64,000 bases of DNA from an uncultured Succiniclasticum sp. Its GTDB lineage: Bacteria; Bacillota; Negativicutes; Acidaminococcales; Acidaminococcaceae. Location of the stretch: assembly GCA_900544275.1 (NCBI GenBank), contig UQUU01000001.1, forward strand, positions 124,001 to 188,000, written 5' to 3'. Every line of letters begins with the position of its first letter. The stretch's first letter is position 1. Under the pieces are notes generated by a model, which searched no databases, was not told where the DNA came from, and saw only the letters and a list, made by a program, of their open reading frames with translations. Positions 28,301 through 35,085 of the stretch are shown one piece after another. The translations under genes and the position numbers were made by a program.

Positions 28301-31300
28301 CGCCATCCTTCATATAAAAGTTTACTTTCCCGGCATATCCAACATTATTCTGCTGTTCTGTATAATTGTTGACAACTACGCCTGTAAAAGAAGAATCGTC
28401 TGTGCCCAATCCCAAATCAATTTTGCTCAACTTCGTAGGGTCATTCGCATTAACGGAAGCATTTGTCACGCCAATATTGCCAAGAATACTTGCTTTCCTG
28501 CTCCCGATCTGTCCATCCTCAAGCAGGTTGAATTTAATGCTGCCATTTTGAGCCACCAATGCGTATTGGACAGCGTTATCGTTTTTCTCTATCTCAATCG
28601 CACCCCCGCCTTTCACCTGAATAGCGGATCCAAAGCCATTTACCAAAAATCCTGTGCCCTTGACTTTAAAATCTACATCTCCGTCAACAACAATCTGACC
28701 GCCCTTGCCGATAGTTGTATTTCCGCCTGTATATAAGCCGGATGCATAGTAATAACCCCATTCTCCCGAATGAGTATCGGCATCTTCTACGCCCCAGCCA
28801 TTATCCTCTCCTTTTATGGTCAGGTTGCCATGAATATTTAAGTTTGCATTTCCATGGACAATGGCGCCGATGGCATATCCTTTTCCCTTAACAGACATAT
28901 CTACGTCACCGGTAATATCTGTCACACGGGTATTGTCTTTATTCGCACCCGCAATTGACATACCATAAGCGGTGCCACCGGTACTTACACCTTTCACTGC
29001 TAATTTTTTAGCAGCAATCTGAAGCGGGCCATCGGATTGCTGGGTTAAAGTCATCAGACCTTTTTCCCCTTCAGACACAAAGGTTAACGTTTTTCCTGCC
29101 GCATTGATGGCGACTGCTTTCTCACTGACAACTACAGATCGTCCATCTGTCAGCTTCAGTTCTGTATCTTCTTTAAAATTGTATATACCTTCGTCTTCCA
29201 GAATGCCTTTTTCTACATAATAGGCATCTTTTGCTTTATCCCCTGTAATAGGAGAAAGTTCTGCCTGCTGAGGCTGAGGTTTTACGACGGTTCCCTGTCC
29301 ATCTTCTTTCTTGAACGTGATATCTTCCAATTTGACTGCTGCAGAAGATGCGGTCAGTCCTTCAGCAATTTTTGCCTTGCCCGCAAGATTTGTTCCACCT
29401 GCTTTTGCTTCTTCATACCAGAGTTTTCCTGCCAGTGCATTCAGTGCTTCATAAATTTTACCTTCGTTGTCAATCGCAATGCCAGATTTATCCGTTAATA
29501 CAGTAATAGACGAGCCGGCCGTTGCCTTTTTTACCACGGTATTTCCGGCTGTATAGTTTGCTGCCGTGGTGCCATCCCCTCCATGGGCATAAATCAAAGT
29601 GGTATAGCCGCTGTAGTTATCGACAGTGATCGGATTGGCATCCTTCTGCACGATCACACCGGCATGGCCCGCATCGCTGCCGCCGGTCAAAGCCGTTACA
29701 TAACTGCCCTTAAAGCCGGCATAATTTGTTTTGCCGTATTTTTCATTGGTCCAAGCGGCCCCGTTCTGCAACCACAAATTCAGATTGCCATGATCTTCTT
29801 TGGTAATAGTATCCCACTCATTTTCATCTTTGTACTCATACGCACCAAGCCCCTTCCAATACGAATCGGCTGTGGTCAGGGCCAGATTAATTGTGCTTGG
29901 ACCGTCTGCAGTCTGCGTTCCTTCGTCGTCTTCCTCAAACGAATACTTAGTTACAACTTCCCCGTCAAGCTGTACGGATTTGCTTCCTACGGTACCATCT
30001 TTCACATTCACAGAGAGTATGCTTTTCCCTGTTCCCTTAAGCGCAGCGCTTTGCTCCGCTTCTTTGGATACGGAAGCTTTTAATCCCTCTATATTGATTT
30101 TCGCAGTACGACCGGTCAGAACGCCATAACTCCAATCATTGCCATTCGCAGTGATTTCGGCATCACCATGAACATCCAGAGTGTTGTTTAGCCCTGCAAA
30201 CCAGATTCCATATGCACGGCTCATTCCCTCTGTATTCTCTGCCTTAACGATCAGCTTATCGGCCGTAATATCTATTTTTTTATTATTTTTTAATGCAGTT
30301 TGTATGCCGACACGAAGCCCCTTGCCCTTTGATACAAGGGTCAGTTTTTTCCCCGTTGCGTCAACAATGACTTTATTGCCGCCATCGGTATTTACCGGGT
30401 ACGTTTCTCCCAATATCGCGTCACCAATGGTAATGGTGCTGTCCTTAGTAAATTTATACGTTCCGTCAGCCTGCTTCACACCGGAGTCCACATACAACTG
30501 ATCGGTGCCGCCGGTAATCGCCCTGCCAAACTCGGTTGCCGTCTGCCCTTCCGGCTCATCTTCAGCCGGGGTATACAGGTACTGCCCCTGTCCGTTCGCA
30601 TCCTTGTAGGTCATGTTCTCAATCCGTTTGCTGGCGGATTGCGCCGTCAACCCTTCCGCGATCTCTACCTTACCGGTCAGGTTCTTTTCGCCGTCTTTAT
30701 AGGCGGTGTAGAAGAGTTTGTTGGCCAGCTTGTTCAGCGTGCCGCTCACCAGATTCTTATCCGCGGCCTTAGTGGATGCGGTGTTTAAGCCCGCATTGTC
30801 GGTACGGAGCGTGATCCCCGAACCCGCAGCCGCTTTGCCGATCCTGAAATCGCCGCCCTTGATGGTCAGGCCGGTGTTCGGATCCGCCGGAGCTGCAGTT
30901 TCATGCCCATAAATCACCATTGTGTTGCCGCTGTAGGTATCGACAGTGATCGGATTGGCATCCTTCTGCACGATCACACCGGCATGGCCCGCATCGCTGC
31001 CGCCGGTCAAAGCCGTTACATAACTGCCCTTAAAGCCGGCATAATTTGTTTTGCCGTATTTTTCATTGGTCCAAGCGGCCCCGTTCTGCAACCACAAATT
31101 CAGATTGCCATGATCTTCTTTGGTAATAGTATCCCACTCATTTTCATCTTTGTACTCATACGCACCAAGCCCCTTCCAATACGAATCGGCTGTGGTCAGG
31201 GCCAGATTAATTGTGCTTGGACCGTCTGCAGTCTGCGTTCCTTCGTCGTCTTCCTCAAACGAATACTTAGTTACAACTTCCCCGTCAAGCTGTACGGATT

Positions 31301-31979
31301 TGCTTCCTACGGTACCATCTTTCACATTCACAGAGAGTATGCTTTTCCCTGTTCCCTTAAGCGCAGCGCTTTGCTCCGCTTCTTTGGATACGGAAGCTTT
31401 TAATCCCTCTATATTGATTTTCGCAGTACGACCGGTCAGAACGCCATAACTCCAATCATTGCCATTCGCAGTGATTTCGGCATCACCATGAACATCCAGA
31501 GTGTTGTTTAGCCCTGCAAACCAGATTCCATATGCACGGCTCATTCCCTCTGTATTCTCTGCCTTAACGATCAGCTTATCGGCCGTAATATCTATTTTTT
31601 TATTATTTTTTAATGCAGTTTGTATGCCGACACGAAGCCCCTTGCCCTTTGATACAAGGGTCAGTTTTTTCCCCGTTGCGTCAACAATGACTTTATTGCC
31701 GCCATCGGTATTTACCGGGTACGTTTCTCCCAATATCGCGTCACCAATGGTAATGGTGCTGTCCTTAGTAAATTTATACGTTCCGTCAGCCTGCTTCACA
31801 CCGGAGTCCACATACAACTGATCGGTGCCGCCGGTAATCGCCCTGCCAAACTCAGTTGCCGTCTGCTCTTCCGCAAAGGCGGCGCCGGTTATGATGCTGC
31901 CGGCAGTCAGGGTCATCAACACGGCACGGGTCAACATTTTTGTCTGCTGTTTCCAGCGCAAGGTAAACTTTCTTTTCAT
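22311..31979 (-). CDS. Giant modular autotransporter, probable adhesin
   Basis: 3,222 residues. A 36-residue extended signal peptide (MKRKFTLRWKQQTK, hydrophobic core, AAFA) is followed by six passenger modules of about 430-510 residues, each ending in a similar cassette of about 130 residues that runs from YSGNTMVIYEH to GQGQYLYTPA (ends near residues 471, 901, 1397, 1905, 2383 and 2814; the second is divergent). Short strand-turn repeats suggest a beta-helix. Residues about 2815-2912 are a PN/PD linker. The C-terminal 280 residues are a type V secretion barrel ending in GVRFSF with terminal phenylalanine. The passenger should be exposed on the outer membrane. AAGGAGGA precedes the ATG. Modules 1 and 2 share 916 identical bases. 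Ligand and cleavage are unknown. Confidence 0.92.
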   Translation of the reverse strand: MKRKFTLRWKQQTKMLTRAVLMTLTAGSIITGAAFAEEQTATEFGRAITGGTDQLYVDSGVKQADGTYKFTKDSTITIGDAILGETYPVNTDGGNKVIVDATGKKLTLVSKGKGLRVGIQTALKNNKKIDITADKLIVKAENTEGMSRAYGIWFAGLNNTLDVHGDAEITANGNDWSYGVLTGRTAKINIEGLKASVSKEAEQSAALKGTGKSILSVNVKDGTVGSKSVQLDGEVVTKYSFEEDDEGTQTADGPSTINLALTTADSYWKGLGAYEYKDENEWDTITKEDHGNLNLWLQNGAAWTNEKYGKTNYAGFKGSYVTALTGGSDAGHAGVIVQKDANPITVDTYSGNTMVIYGHETAAPADPNTGLTIKGGDFRIGKAAAGSGITLRTDNAGLNTASTKAADKNLVSGTLNKLANKLFYTAYKDGEKNLTGKVEIAEGLTAQSASKRIENMTYKDANGQGQYLYTPAEDEPEGQTATEFGRAITGGTDQLYVDSGVKQADGTYKFTKDSTITIGDAILGETYPVNTDGGNKVIVDATGKKLTLVSKGKGLRVGIQTALKNNKKIDITADKLIVKAENTEGMSRAYGIWFAGLNNTLDVHGDAEITANGNDWSYGVLTGRTAKINIEGLKASVSKEAEQSAALKGTGKSILSVNVKDGTVGSKSVQLDGEVVTKYSFEEDDEGTQTADGPSTINLALTTADSYWKGLGAYEYKDENEWDTITKEDHGNLNLWLQNGAAWTNEKYGKTNYAGFKGSYVTALTGGSDAGHAGVIVQKDANPITVDNYSGYTTLIYAHGGDGTTAANYTAGNTVVKKATAGSSITVLTDKSGIAIDNEGKIYEALNALAGKLWYEEAKAGGTNLAGKAKIAEGLTASSAAVKLEDITFKKEDGQGTVVKPQPQQAELSPITGDKAKDAYYVEKGILEDEGIYNFKEDTELKLTDGRSVVVSEKAVAINAAGKTLTFVSEGEKGLMTLTQQSDGPLQIAAKKLAVKGVSTGGTAYGMSIAGANKDNTRVTDITGDVDMSVKGKGYAIGAIVHGNANLNIHGNLTIKGEDNGWGVEDADTHSGEWGYYYASGLYTGGNTTIGKGGQIVVDGDVDFKVKGTGFLVNGFGSAIQVKGGGAIEIEKNDNAVQYALVAQNGSIKFNLLEDGQIGSRKASILGNIGVTNASVNANDPTKLSKIDLGLGTDDSSFTGVVVNNYTEQQNNVGYAGKVNFYMKDGAVWTNEAYGSVTNGFKGSYVTALTGGSDAAHAGVIVQKEANPITVDTYSGNTMVIYEHETAAPADPNTGLTIKGGDFRIGKAAAGSGITLRTDNAGLNTVSTKVADKNLVSGTLNKLANKLFYTAYKNGEKNLTGKVEIAEGLTAQSASRRIENMTYKDADGQGQYLYTPAVDKKTGPITTSEDIDVTRKAEADGSVHVVWTEPNAASGRFVSTLYSERNTSKQNPMVVNLGGHDLHLKANSAGKIAAAVYVGNNQYINVNKSNAENVVIEGTNTDTRGANGIYLDGNAHLNIKGNVEITKVVTKGDVATGIAFQGKDSEALIEGNLKITEVYGERGKGAGINASGIAVTGERSKITVTGPVSISGVKGSALKTVGADTVISVGGGTITAAEDADKSRNYYAARVDKGMININMDGDKAGHTTTKIIGDLFATGQYGKKVIEYSGGQLVDWKNAGKLNVALTDAQSSWKGAAVYDQYTSDYGSGGNTVYDVGEFNLWLQNGAAWTNERQSHGTTVNRPSAEFIGSQIAHFHGDDGEAKKSVIYQKDAKPIYVNTYSGNTMVIYEHDTAVPADPNEGLSMKGGDFKVEKAAANSGITLRTDNAGLNTASTKAADKNLVSGTLNKLANKLYYTAYKDGEKNLTGKVEIAEGLTAQSASRRIENITYKEADGQGQYLYTPEVDEPTDGPIKTPEVFGKDRVAKATIADAVGSYNKKFVAAAYNSTSEKDMLVDMKGHALTLSANAGDEIVKTAGIMADAKNLRFSNGKAGSAIHITALTAGEGAGIMTRGKGTVAIDHDIVIDKVEGSRMAAGVKTTNPGDTISLKSLKIDQSVKATKDTMQQGAVGVHAGGNGAVVEVTDGVDINLKGIGVKAIGGIARISGGRIVTDTDTSKYHKALVAENSVSADSSISINMQDDNTAALGNKVEILGDIKTQKSRKTGGKVGRVFLGLNTADSTWKGITDYVDDKTDYDSGEVSLWLANGAAWTHEKTAATGKHLSSSIWNGSRISALYGGSDTAHAGVILQKEKNPISVGDYSGYTTVIYEHDTVAPADPNEGLVMKGGDFKIEKAAANSGITLRTDNAGLNTASTKAADKNLVSGTLNKLANKLYYTAYKDGEKNLSGKVEIAEGLTAQSVSKRIENMTYKDADGQGQYLYTPAVDIPDEQVTNPMLEGIDGTAPSEEAYTMAGIYKAQEDIYRFTKDPAEVKADTTVSAGIKDIVINAKGKLLLTAKDAGITANGHNVTVTAQELEANASAGTAISANTGTIAVNGRTKLSGKTGIQASDNGVVTLNGPSTITATDAVDSRNGGKVTLNGGTVSGNLSANQGTITLTGGKADSDLVASDGAGSTITLHGGTYNIKKLQADHGGTLTLTSASGKQAALQGIEAGKASSVGVTLTGEKATLTGDITGQGAVDLRLEDKASWTGKSGNENTAVVLGGNWKNTGASKVRLLSGNGVVDMTKSGAGKTEVKEYEGKLTLIYAHDSASPTTMQGNDFYIAKAKAGSQVRLLTDNTGLNMASEKAADKNLVNETLNKLANKLYYTAYKDGEKNLKGKVEIAEGLTAQSASKRIENMTYKDANGQGQYLYTPAVDPNPNPNPNPNPDPNPNPNPNPNPNPNPDPNPNPNPNPNPNPNPNPNPNPNPNPDPNPNPNPNPNPNPNPNPNPDPNPNPNPNPNPNPNPNPDPNPPIIHGDKETVMMRGSKSAMTAAALLWRSNNNDLQRRMGDVRLGKEENGIWARYLGGKNKLDQQKAYFKQTYNIAQVGYDKKVGDWLVGAALDYGTGNDTYATGTGKEKLGSLALYGTRQSKDGQYVDLIVRGSQVKNDYTVYNEMHHKLDGNYKTWGLSFSAEYGKRFVQANGFYFDPSLELTAGHLNGKDYDAVSDYAGGKKMHVQQDGINSVIGRLGLGIGCETATSNLFAKVALAHEFGGTIRSTFSAAGEPTSSTEVDLKDTWVDLELGGSWQMNKDTYLYGTYTRNFGADLSNKWRVDAGVRFSF
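23243..23533 (-). repeat. Hexanucleotide repeat encoding the Pro-Asn/Asp linker
   Basis: About 48 six-base units of the form GGGTTC, GGATTC, GGGTTG or GGATCC (plus strand) run without a break. They encode alternating proline and asparagine with aspartate at intervals. Gain or loss of units keeps the frame, so the linker length can vary without inactivating the barrel. Confidence 0.9.
29618..30533 (-). repeat. Direct repeat copy B in the autotransporter passenger
   Basis: Base-for-base identical to 30938-31853 over 916 bases, at an offset of 1,320 bases (440 codons). The identity breaks at both ends through single-base differences. Confidence 0.95.
30938..31853 (-). repeat. Direct repeat copy A in the autotransporter passenger
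   Basis: The upstream copy of the 916-base identical repeat, at the start of the mature passenger. It covers the segment from TATEFGRAITGG to the YSG box of module 1. Confidence 0.95.
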
Positions 31980-32102
31980 TTTTTCCTCCTTACTTTTACT
32001 AAAAAGACGAGTAAACTTTATGCATGCTAAAGCAGATAGATGGCTTTATCGAATCCATCAGATTCCAGGAAAGATTTTCCATGCCATTTGCCTCTCACAT
32101 AA

Positions 32103-32869
32103 TCAAAACTTTATTTTTGTACCGATGATGAAACTTCTGCCCGGCAGAGAATACCATCTGTCAGGACCAGCAATCGCATTCCAGAACACATCGGTGTGTT
32201 CCGCATACAGCGTATCCAACAAATTATCTACCTTCAGATAGAAAGTTGTATTTTTGTCCGGACGATAATCGAAATTCAGATTCATGACCGCATAGTTATC
32301 ATGCGGGAAGCTCTTCATATAGCCATGCTTATTATTGTGGAAATGATTGGTCTTGCTGTCTATACGCATGAAATAATAACCACTTAAGGATGCGCTGAAT
32401 TTATTCCAATCATAGCTGAGCGCAAAGGTCGCCAGATTTTTCGGCTGATACCCGTGTGAAAGGAAGGTTTCTGTCGTCACCAGATTCAAATGCGCCCAAC
32501 CAAGCTTGGCGCAGGCGATCCGTGATCTGCGTCTGATATTGAGCATTCCAGCCGCGGCTCTTTGATTTTGCATTCACAAAAGGGGAGAAGTTGCCACTAT
32601 ATCCTACATCACTGTCCGCTTTGGTATAAAACCAGTTAAAGGTGAAAGAAATCCGTATCACTGAATTTGCGATTGTAACCGATATTGGTTGTACGCCCAT
32701 AAGCCGGCTGCAGGCTCTTGTTGCCGTACTTGGCATTATAAAGCTGGTACATGCTGACGTAGTGCCGCTGTTGTACGACATGCCCTCTTTGGAATAATCC
32801 AGACCAAACACATATTGCTGAATATGAGCATATACTTTCACTTTATCAACCTCATGTCCCCCTTATCAG
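32103..32869 (-). pseudogene. TonB-dependent receptor, truncated and frameshifted
   Basis: The C-terminal half of an outer-membrane TonB receptor, readable only by switching frames at least three times. One frame gives GLDYSKEGMSYNSGT, another YQLYNAKYGNKSLQPAYGR, the first resumes with FYTKADSDVGYSGNFSPF and YQTQITDRLRQAWLGAF, and a third gives AHLNLVTTETFLSHGYQPKN through to a normal barrel end, SFIIGTKIKF with terminal phenylalanine. The plug and first barrel strands are missing. The cobalamin riboswitch upstream suggests it once imported a corrinoid (BtuB-like). It is unlikely to work now unless the frameshifts are sequencing errors. Confidence 0.85.
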
Positions 32870-33080
32870 CCCTGACGATCCGCATAACCGGTCGATAACA
32901 GCCATACAGATAATTTTTCAGAGAATATTTACATCTTTTATAAAATAGCACATCGGTAAATTGATTAAACGACGGATGGTTCTCCAGTAAATCGCCTGTA
33001 CGTTCTCACACTTCTTTTACAACAAAGGCCAAAACAGGAACCGTTTCTTTTTCGCTCAAATAAAAAAGCGAGAGAGCACT
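32870..33080. other. Residual sequence between riboswitch and receptor remnant
   Basis: No intact gene. The minus strand keeps short open stretches such as LLENHPSFNQFTDVLFYK that may be decayed receptor codons, which would place a large internal deletion here. Confidence 0.3.
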
Positions 33081-33113
33081 GCAAAAGAAAGTCGGAAAGT
33101 CAGATTTCCAACT
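33081..33113 (-). terminator. Hairpin downstream of the cobalamin riboswitch
   Basis: AGTTGGAAA pairs with TTTCCGACT around a six-base loop, followed on the minus strand by TTCTTTTG. It sits where a riboswitch expression platform would place a terminator. Confidence 0.6.
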
Positions 33114-33129
33114 CTTCTCATGCACAAAC

Positions 33130-33310
33130 TCATACCTCGCAAGTTATGGCTGATCCTGCTATAAGTGGCACCCTGACTTAGTTCATCACAGTACGCTTCC
33201 TTTGTGAGAGGGTCGCAAGCGTATCGTTCCCCATACAGTTGCGGGACAGCTCCGGATTCACACCGGATTCCCCACTTGCCTTTACGGCCTTGCATGATCA
33301 CTCATTATTT
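33130..33310 (-). ncRNA. Cobalamin riboswitch
   Basis: The minus strand carries the class consensus in order: GGGGAATCCGGTGTGAATCC, then AGCTGTCCCGCAACTGTA, and 3-prime AAGTCAGGGTGCC (B12-box side). It binds adenosyl- or methylcobalamin and usually shuts off corrinoid uptake or synthesis genes. Here it precedes only a decayed TonB receptor and, beyond it, the autotransporter gene. Confidence 0.9.
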
Positions 33311-33336
33311 ACTTTTTGATGTATTATTCTTACTAA

Positions 33337-33365
33337 TATTAACATCTAATTATAATTCTTGTCAA
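33337..33365 (-). promoter_or_regulatory. Promoter of the cobalamin riboswitch transcript
   Basis: Perfect TTGACA (33360-33365) and TTAATA (33337-33342) with a 17-base spacer; transcription would start just before the riboswitch. Confidence 0.75.
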
Positions 33366-33526
33366 TGAAAATTCACAAAATTGGCCAAAGTTTTACACTT
33401 ATCCTTATCTTTAGTATCTAAAGTATCTAGGAATTTATTCTTACTCAAAAAAATCAAGTTTGATGTTTCCTTCATAACACAAATCATTTAAAAACCTGAT
33501 ATCACCATCATTCTTCCGCAAAAGAA

Positions 33527-33560
33527 AAATGTACCTCATGAGATCTCATAAGGTACATTT
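33527..33560 (-). terminator. Terminator of the skp operon
   Basis: A 34-base near-perfect palindrome centred on ATGAGATCTCAT, with one mismatched pair, followed on the minus strand by TTTTTCTTTT. It lies 21 bases after the skp stop. Confidence 0.85.
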
Positions 33561-33581
33561 ATAAAGTTAAGCTTTATCGCA

Positions 33582-33986
33582 TTATTTCATATTTTTCTTC
33601 ACGGATTCTGTCAGGTCAACGCCGCCATAGACTACTTCTCTGGCATTGATCACAATGTCAACGCTCTTTTCTTTAGCGGCTTTGGCAATGGCCATTTTAA
33701 GTTTTTCCTGGATAGGCGTCATCAGTTGCTTTTCTTTTTCTGCCAGCTGACGGTTCAGTTTTTCACCCAGAGCCTGTTTTTCTTTATCGGATAATTTCTT
33801 TGATTCTTCGTTAAATTGCTGCTGCATTTTCTGCTGTTCGGCGGCCAGTGTTTTGCCTGCCTGTACAAAAGCCGGCGTAGACGCTAATACCACTTCCATA
33901 TTTACATAGCCGGAAGCCGCATCGGCCGCAGGCATAAAACCCAGTACGGAAACAACCGTCATCAAGGTGATCCATAATTTTTTCAT
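33582..33986 (-). CDS. Skp/OmpH-like periplasmic chaperone
   Basis: 134 residues with a signal peptide ending near ADAAS. The mature part opens with GYVNMEVVLASTP, as in Skp/OmpH proteins, then has a long charged coiled-coil stretch (about 45-95, rich in K, E and Q) and the SVDIVINAREVVYGGVDLTE end typical of the family. It should hold outer-membrane proteins unfolded in the periplasm, and its presence shows that this is a diderm. It follows the YbjN-like gene by 35 bases, so they are probably co-transcribed. The giant autotransporter nearby is an obvious possible client. Confidence 0.9.
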   Translation of the reverse strand: MKKLWITLMTVVSVLGFMPAADAASGYVNMEVVLASTPAFVQAGKTLAAEQQKMQQQFNEESKKLSDKEKQALGEKLNRQLAEKEKQLMTPIQEKLKMAIAKAAKEKSVDIVINAREVVYGGVDLTESVKKNMK

Positions 33987-34021
33987 TGCGTTTTCCTCTT
34001 TTCCTACATGTCGTTCTACGA

Positions 34022-34510
34022 TTATTTTTTCCAGATCCGTGCCATCAGTTCCGGATAGATCGCATTTAAATGGCCCTGGAGCTGGTTCAGGATCGCGATA
34101 ATAAGAACCGGGTCAAAGTGTTCCAACCCGGAAGGAATGGAACAGGAAAGAAGAATATTGCCGGTTTCATCCACATTGTATTTCAACATGCGATACTGGT
34201 CGTTCAGTTTATTCAGCTCTTCACAGACAAAGGTTTTCTTTTCTTCGGTAACCAGATTGGCGGCAATCTGCACCTGAATCAGAGTATAGACGCTGTCGTC
34301 CAGCAAGATCATAAAAGCCAGGTTGGTGCCGGCTACCGGGAGATTGCTGCGGAATGCATGCGAATGTACATCGTCTTGGAAATTCTGGATGCCAAATCCT
34401 TCGATTTTGTTTTCCGCCAGGTATTTCTGCAGGGCTTCTGTTTTTTTGATGCCTACCTGCGCCTCTGCAGCTGGGGCTTCGGCCATTACTTTGATTTCAT
34501 CTTTTTCCAT
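34022..34510 (-). CDS. YbjN-like protein of unknown function
   Basis: 162 residues, acidic, with no signal peptide or membrane segment. After an alanine-rich N-terminus (EAPAAEAQ) it shows alternating strands and helices, including TEEKKTFVCEELNKLNDQYR and the strand pair LKYNVDETGNILLSCSIP. This resembles the YbjN/type III chaperone-like fold, found in small regulatory or chaperone proteins; the match is by pattern only. GGAGGG precedes the ATG. It leads a two-gene unit with skp. A role in envelope assembly is only suggested by that neighbour. Confidence 0.55.
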   Translation of the reverse strand: MEKDEIKVMAEAPAAEAQVGIKKTEALQKYLAENKIEGFGIQNFQDDVHSHAFRSNLPVAGTNLAFMILLDDSVYTLIQVQIAANLVTEEKKTFVCEELNKLNDQYRMLKYNVDETGNILLSCSIPSGLEHFDPVLIIAILNQLQGHLNAIYPELMARIWKK

Positions 34511-34615
34511 ATTTTTCCCTCCTGATTATTGTTATATTATTCTTATTAGTAATCTTAACTACATGTAAGATGTTACCACAAATTTTGTTTTATTGCAATA
34601 TTGTACATGCAAATT

Positions 34616-34669
34616 TCAAAAAATAAACCTCCGTGTGGAACAGGAAGTATCCTGTCTCACACGGAGGTT
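34616..34669 (-). terminator. Terminator of the long ribosomal operon, after rplQ
   Basis: A perfect 12-bp outer stem (AACCTCCGTGTG with CACACGGAGGTT) and an inner ACAGGA/TCCTGT pairing. On the minus strand it is followed by TATTTTTTG. It closes the S10-spc-alpha run. Confidence 0.9.
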
Positions 34670-34734
34670 ATAGCGTATCGTTCGGTGTGCAACTTGCAGG
34701 GCCGCTGTTATAACAGCAACACTCCCCTGCGTGA

Positions 34735-35073
34735 TTACAGCAGTTCGATGATCGCCATTTCGGCGGCATCGCCGCGGCGGGGTCCTACCCGGTAAATACG
34801 GGTAAAGCCGCCATTTCTATCCTGATATTTCGGAGCCAGTTCATCAAACAGTTTTCTGGTAGCGGTTTCGTCTACCAACGTGGCCAGCACCTGACGGCGG
34901 GCATGTAAATCACCGGCCTTAGCCAGGGTGATCAGCTTTGCTACATTTTTGCTGGTCTCTTTGGCTTTGGCAATGGTGGTTTCAATTCTGCCATGCATGA
35001 TCAGGGCGCTGGACAGACTGCGGAACAGAGCTTTACGGTTACCGGATGCACGGTTTAATTTTCTGTATGCCAT
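34735..35073 (-). CDS. rplQ: Ribosomal protein bL17
   Basis: 112 residues. It opens with MAYRKLNRASGNRKALFRSL, the family signature, and ends with GDAAEMAIIELL. It is the last gene of the alpha operon, 12 bases after rpoA. Confidence 0.97.
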   Translation of the reverse strand: MAYRKLNRASGNRKALFRSLSSALIMHGRIETTIAKAKETSKNVAKLITLAKAGDLHARRQVLATLVDETATRKLFDELAPKYQDRNGGFTRIYRVGPRRGDAAEMAIIELL

Positions 35074-35085
35074 TTCCCGTCCCCC

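Noticed and set aside
33056..33301. Minus-strand frame of 81 codons
   Set aside because: It lies entirely within the cobalamin riboswitch and its hairpin.
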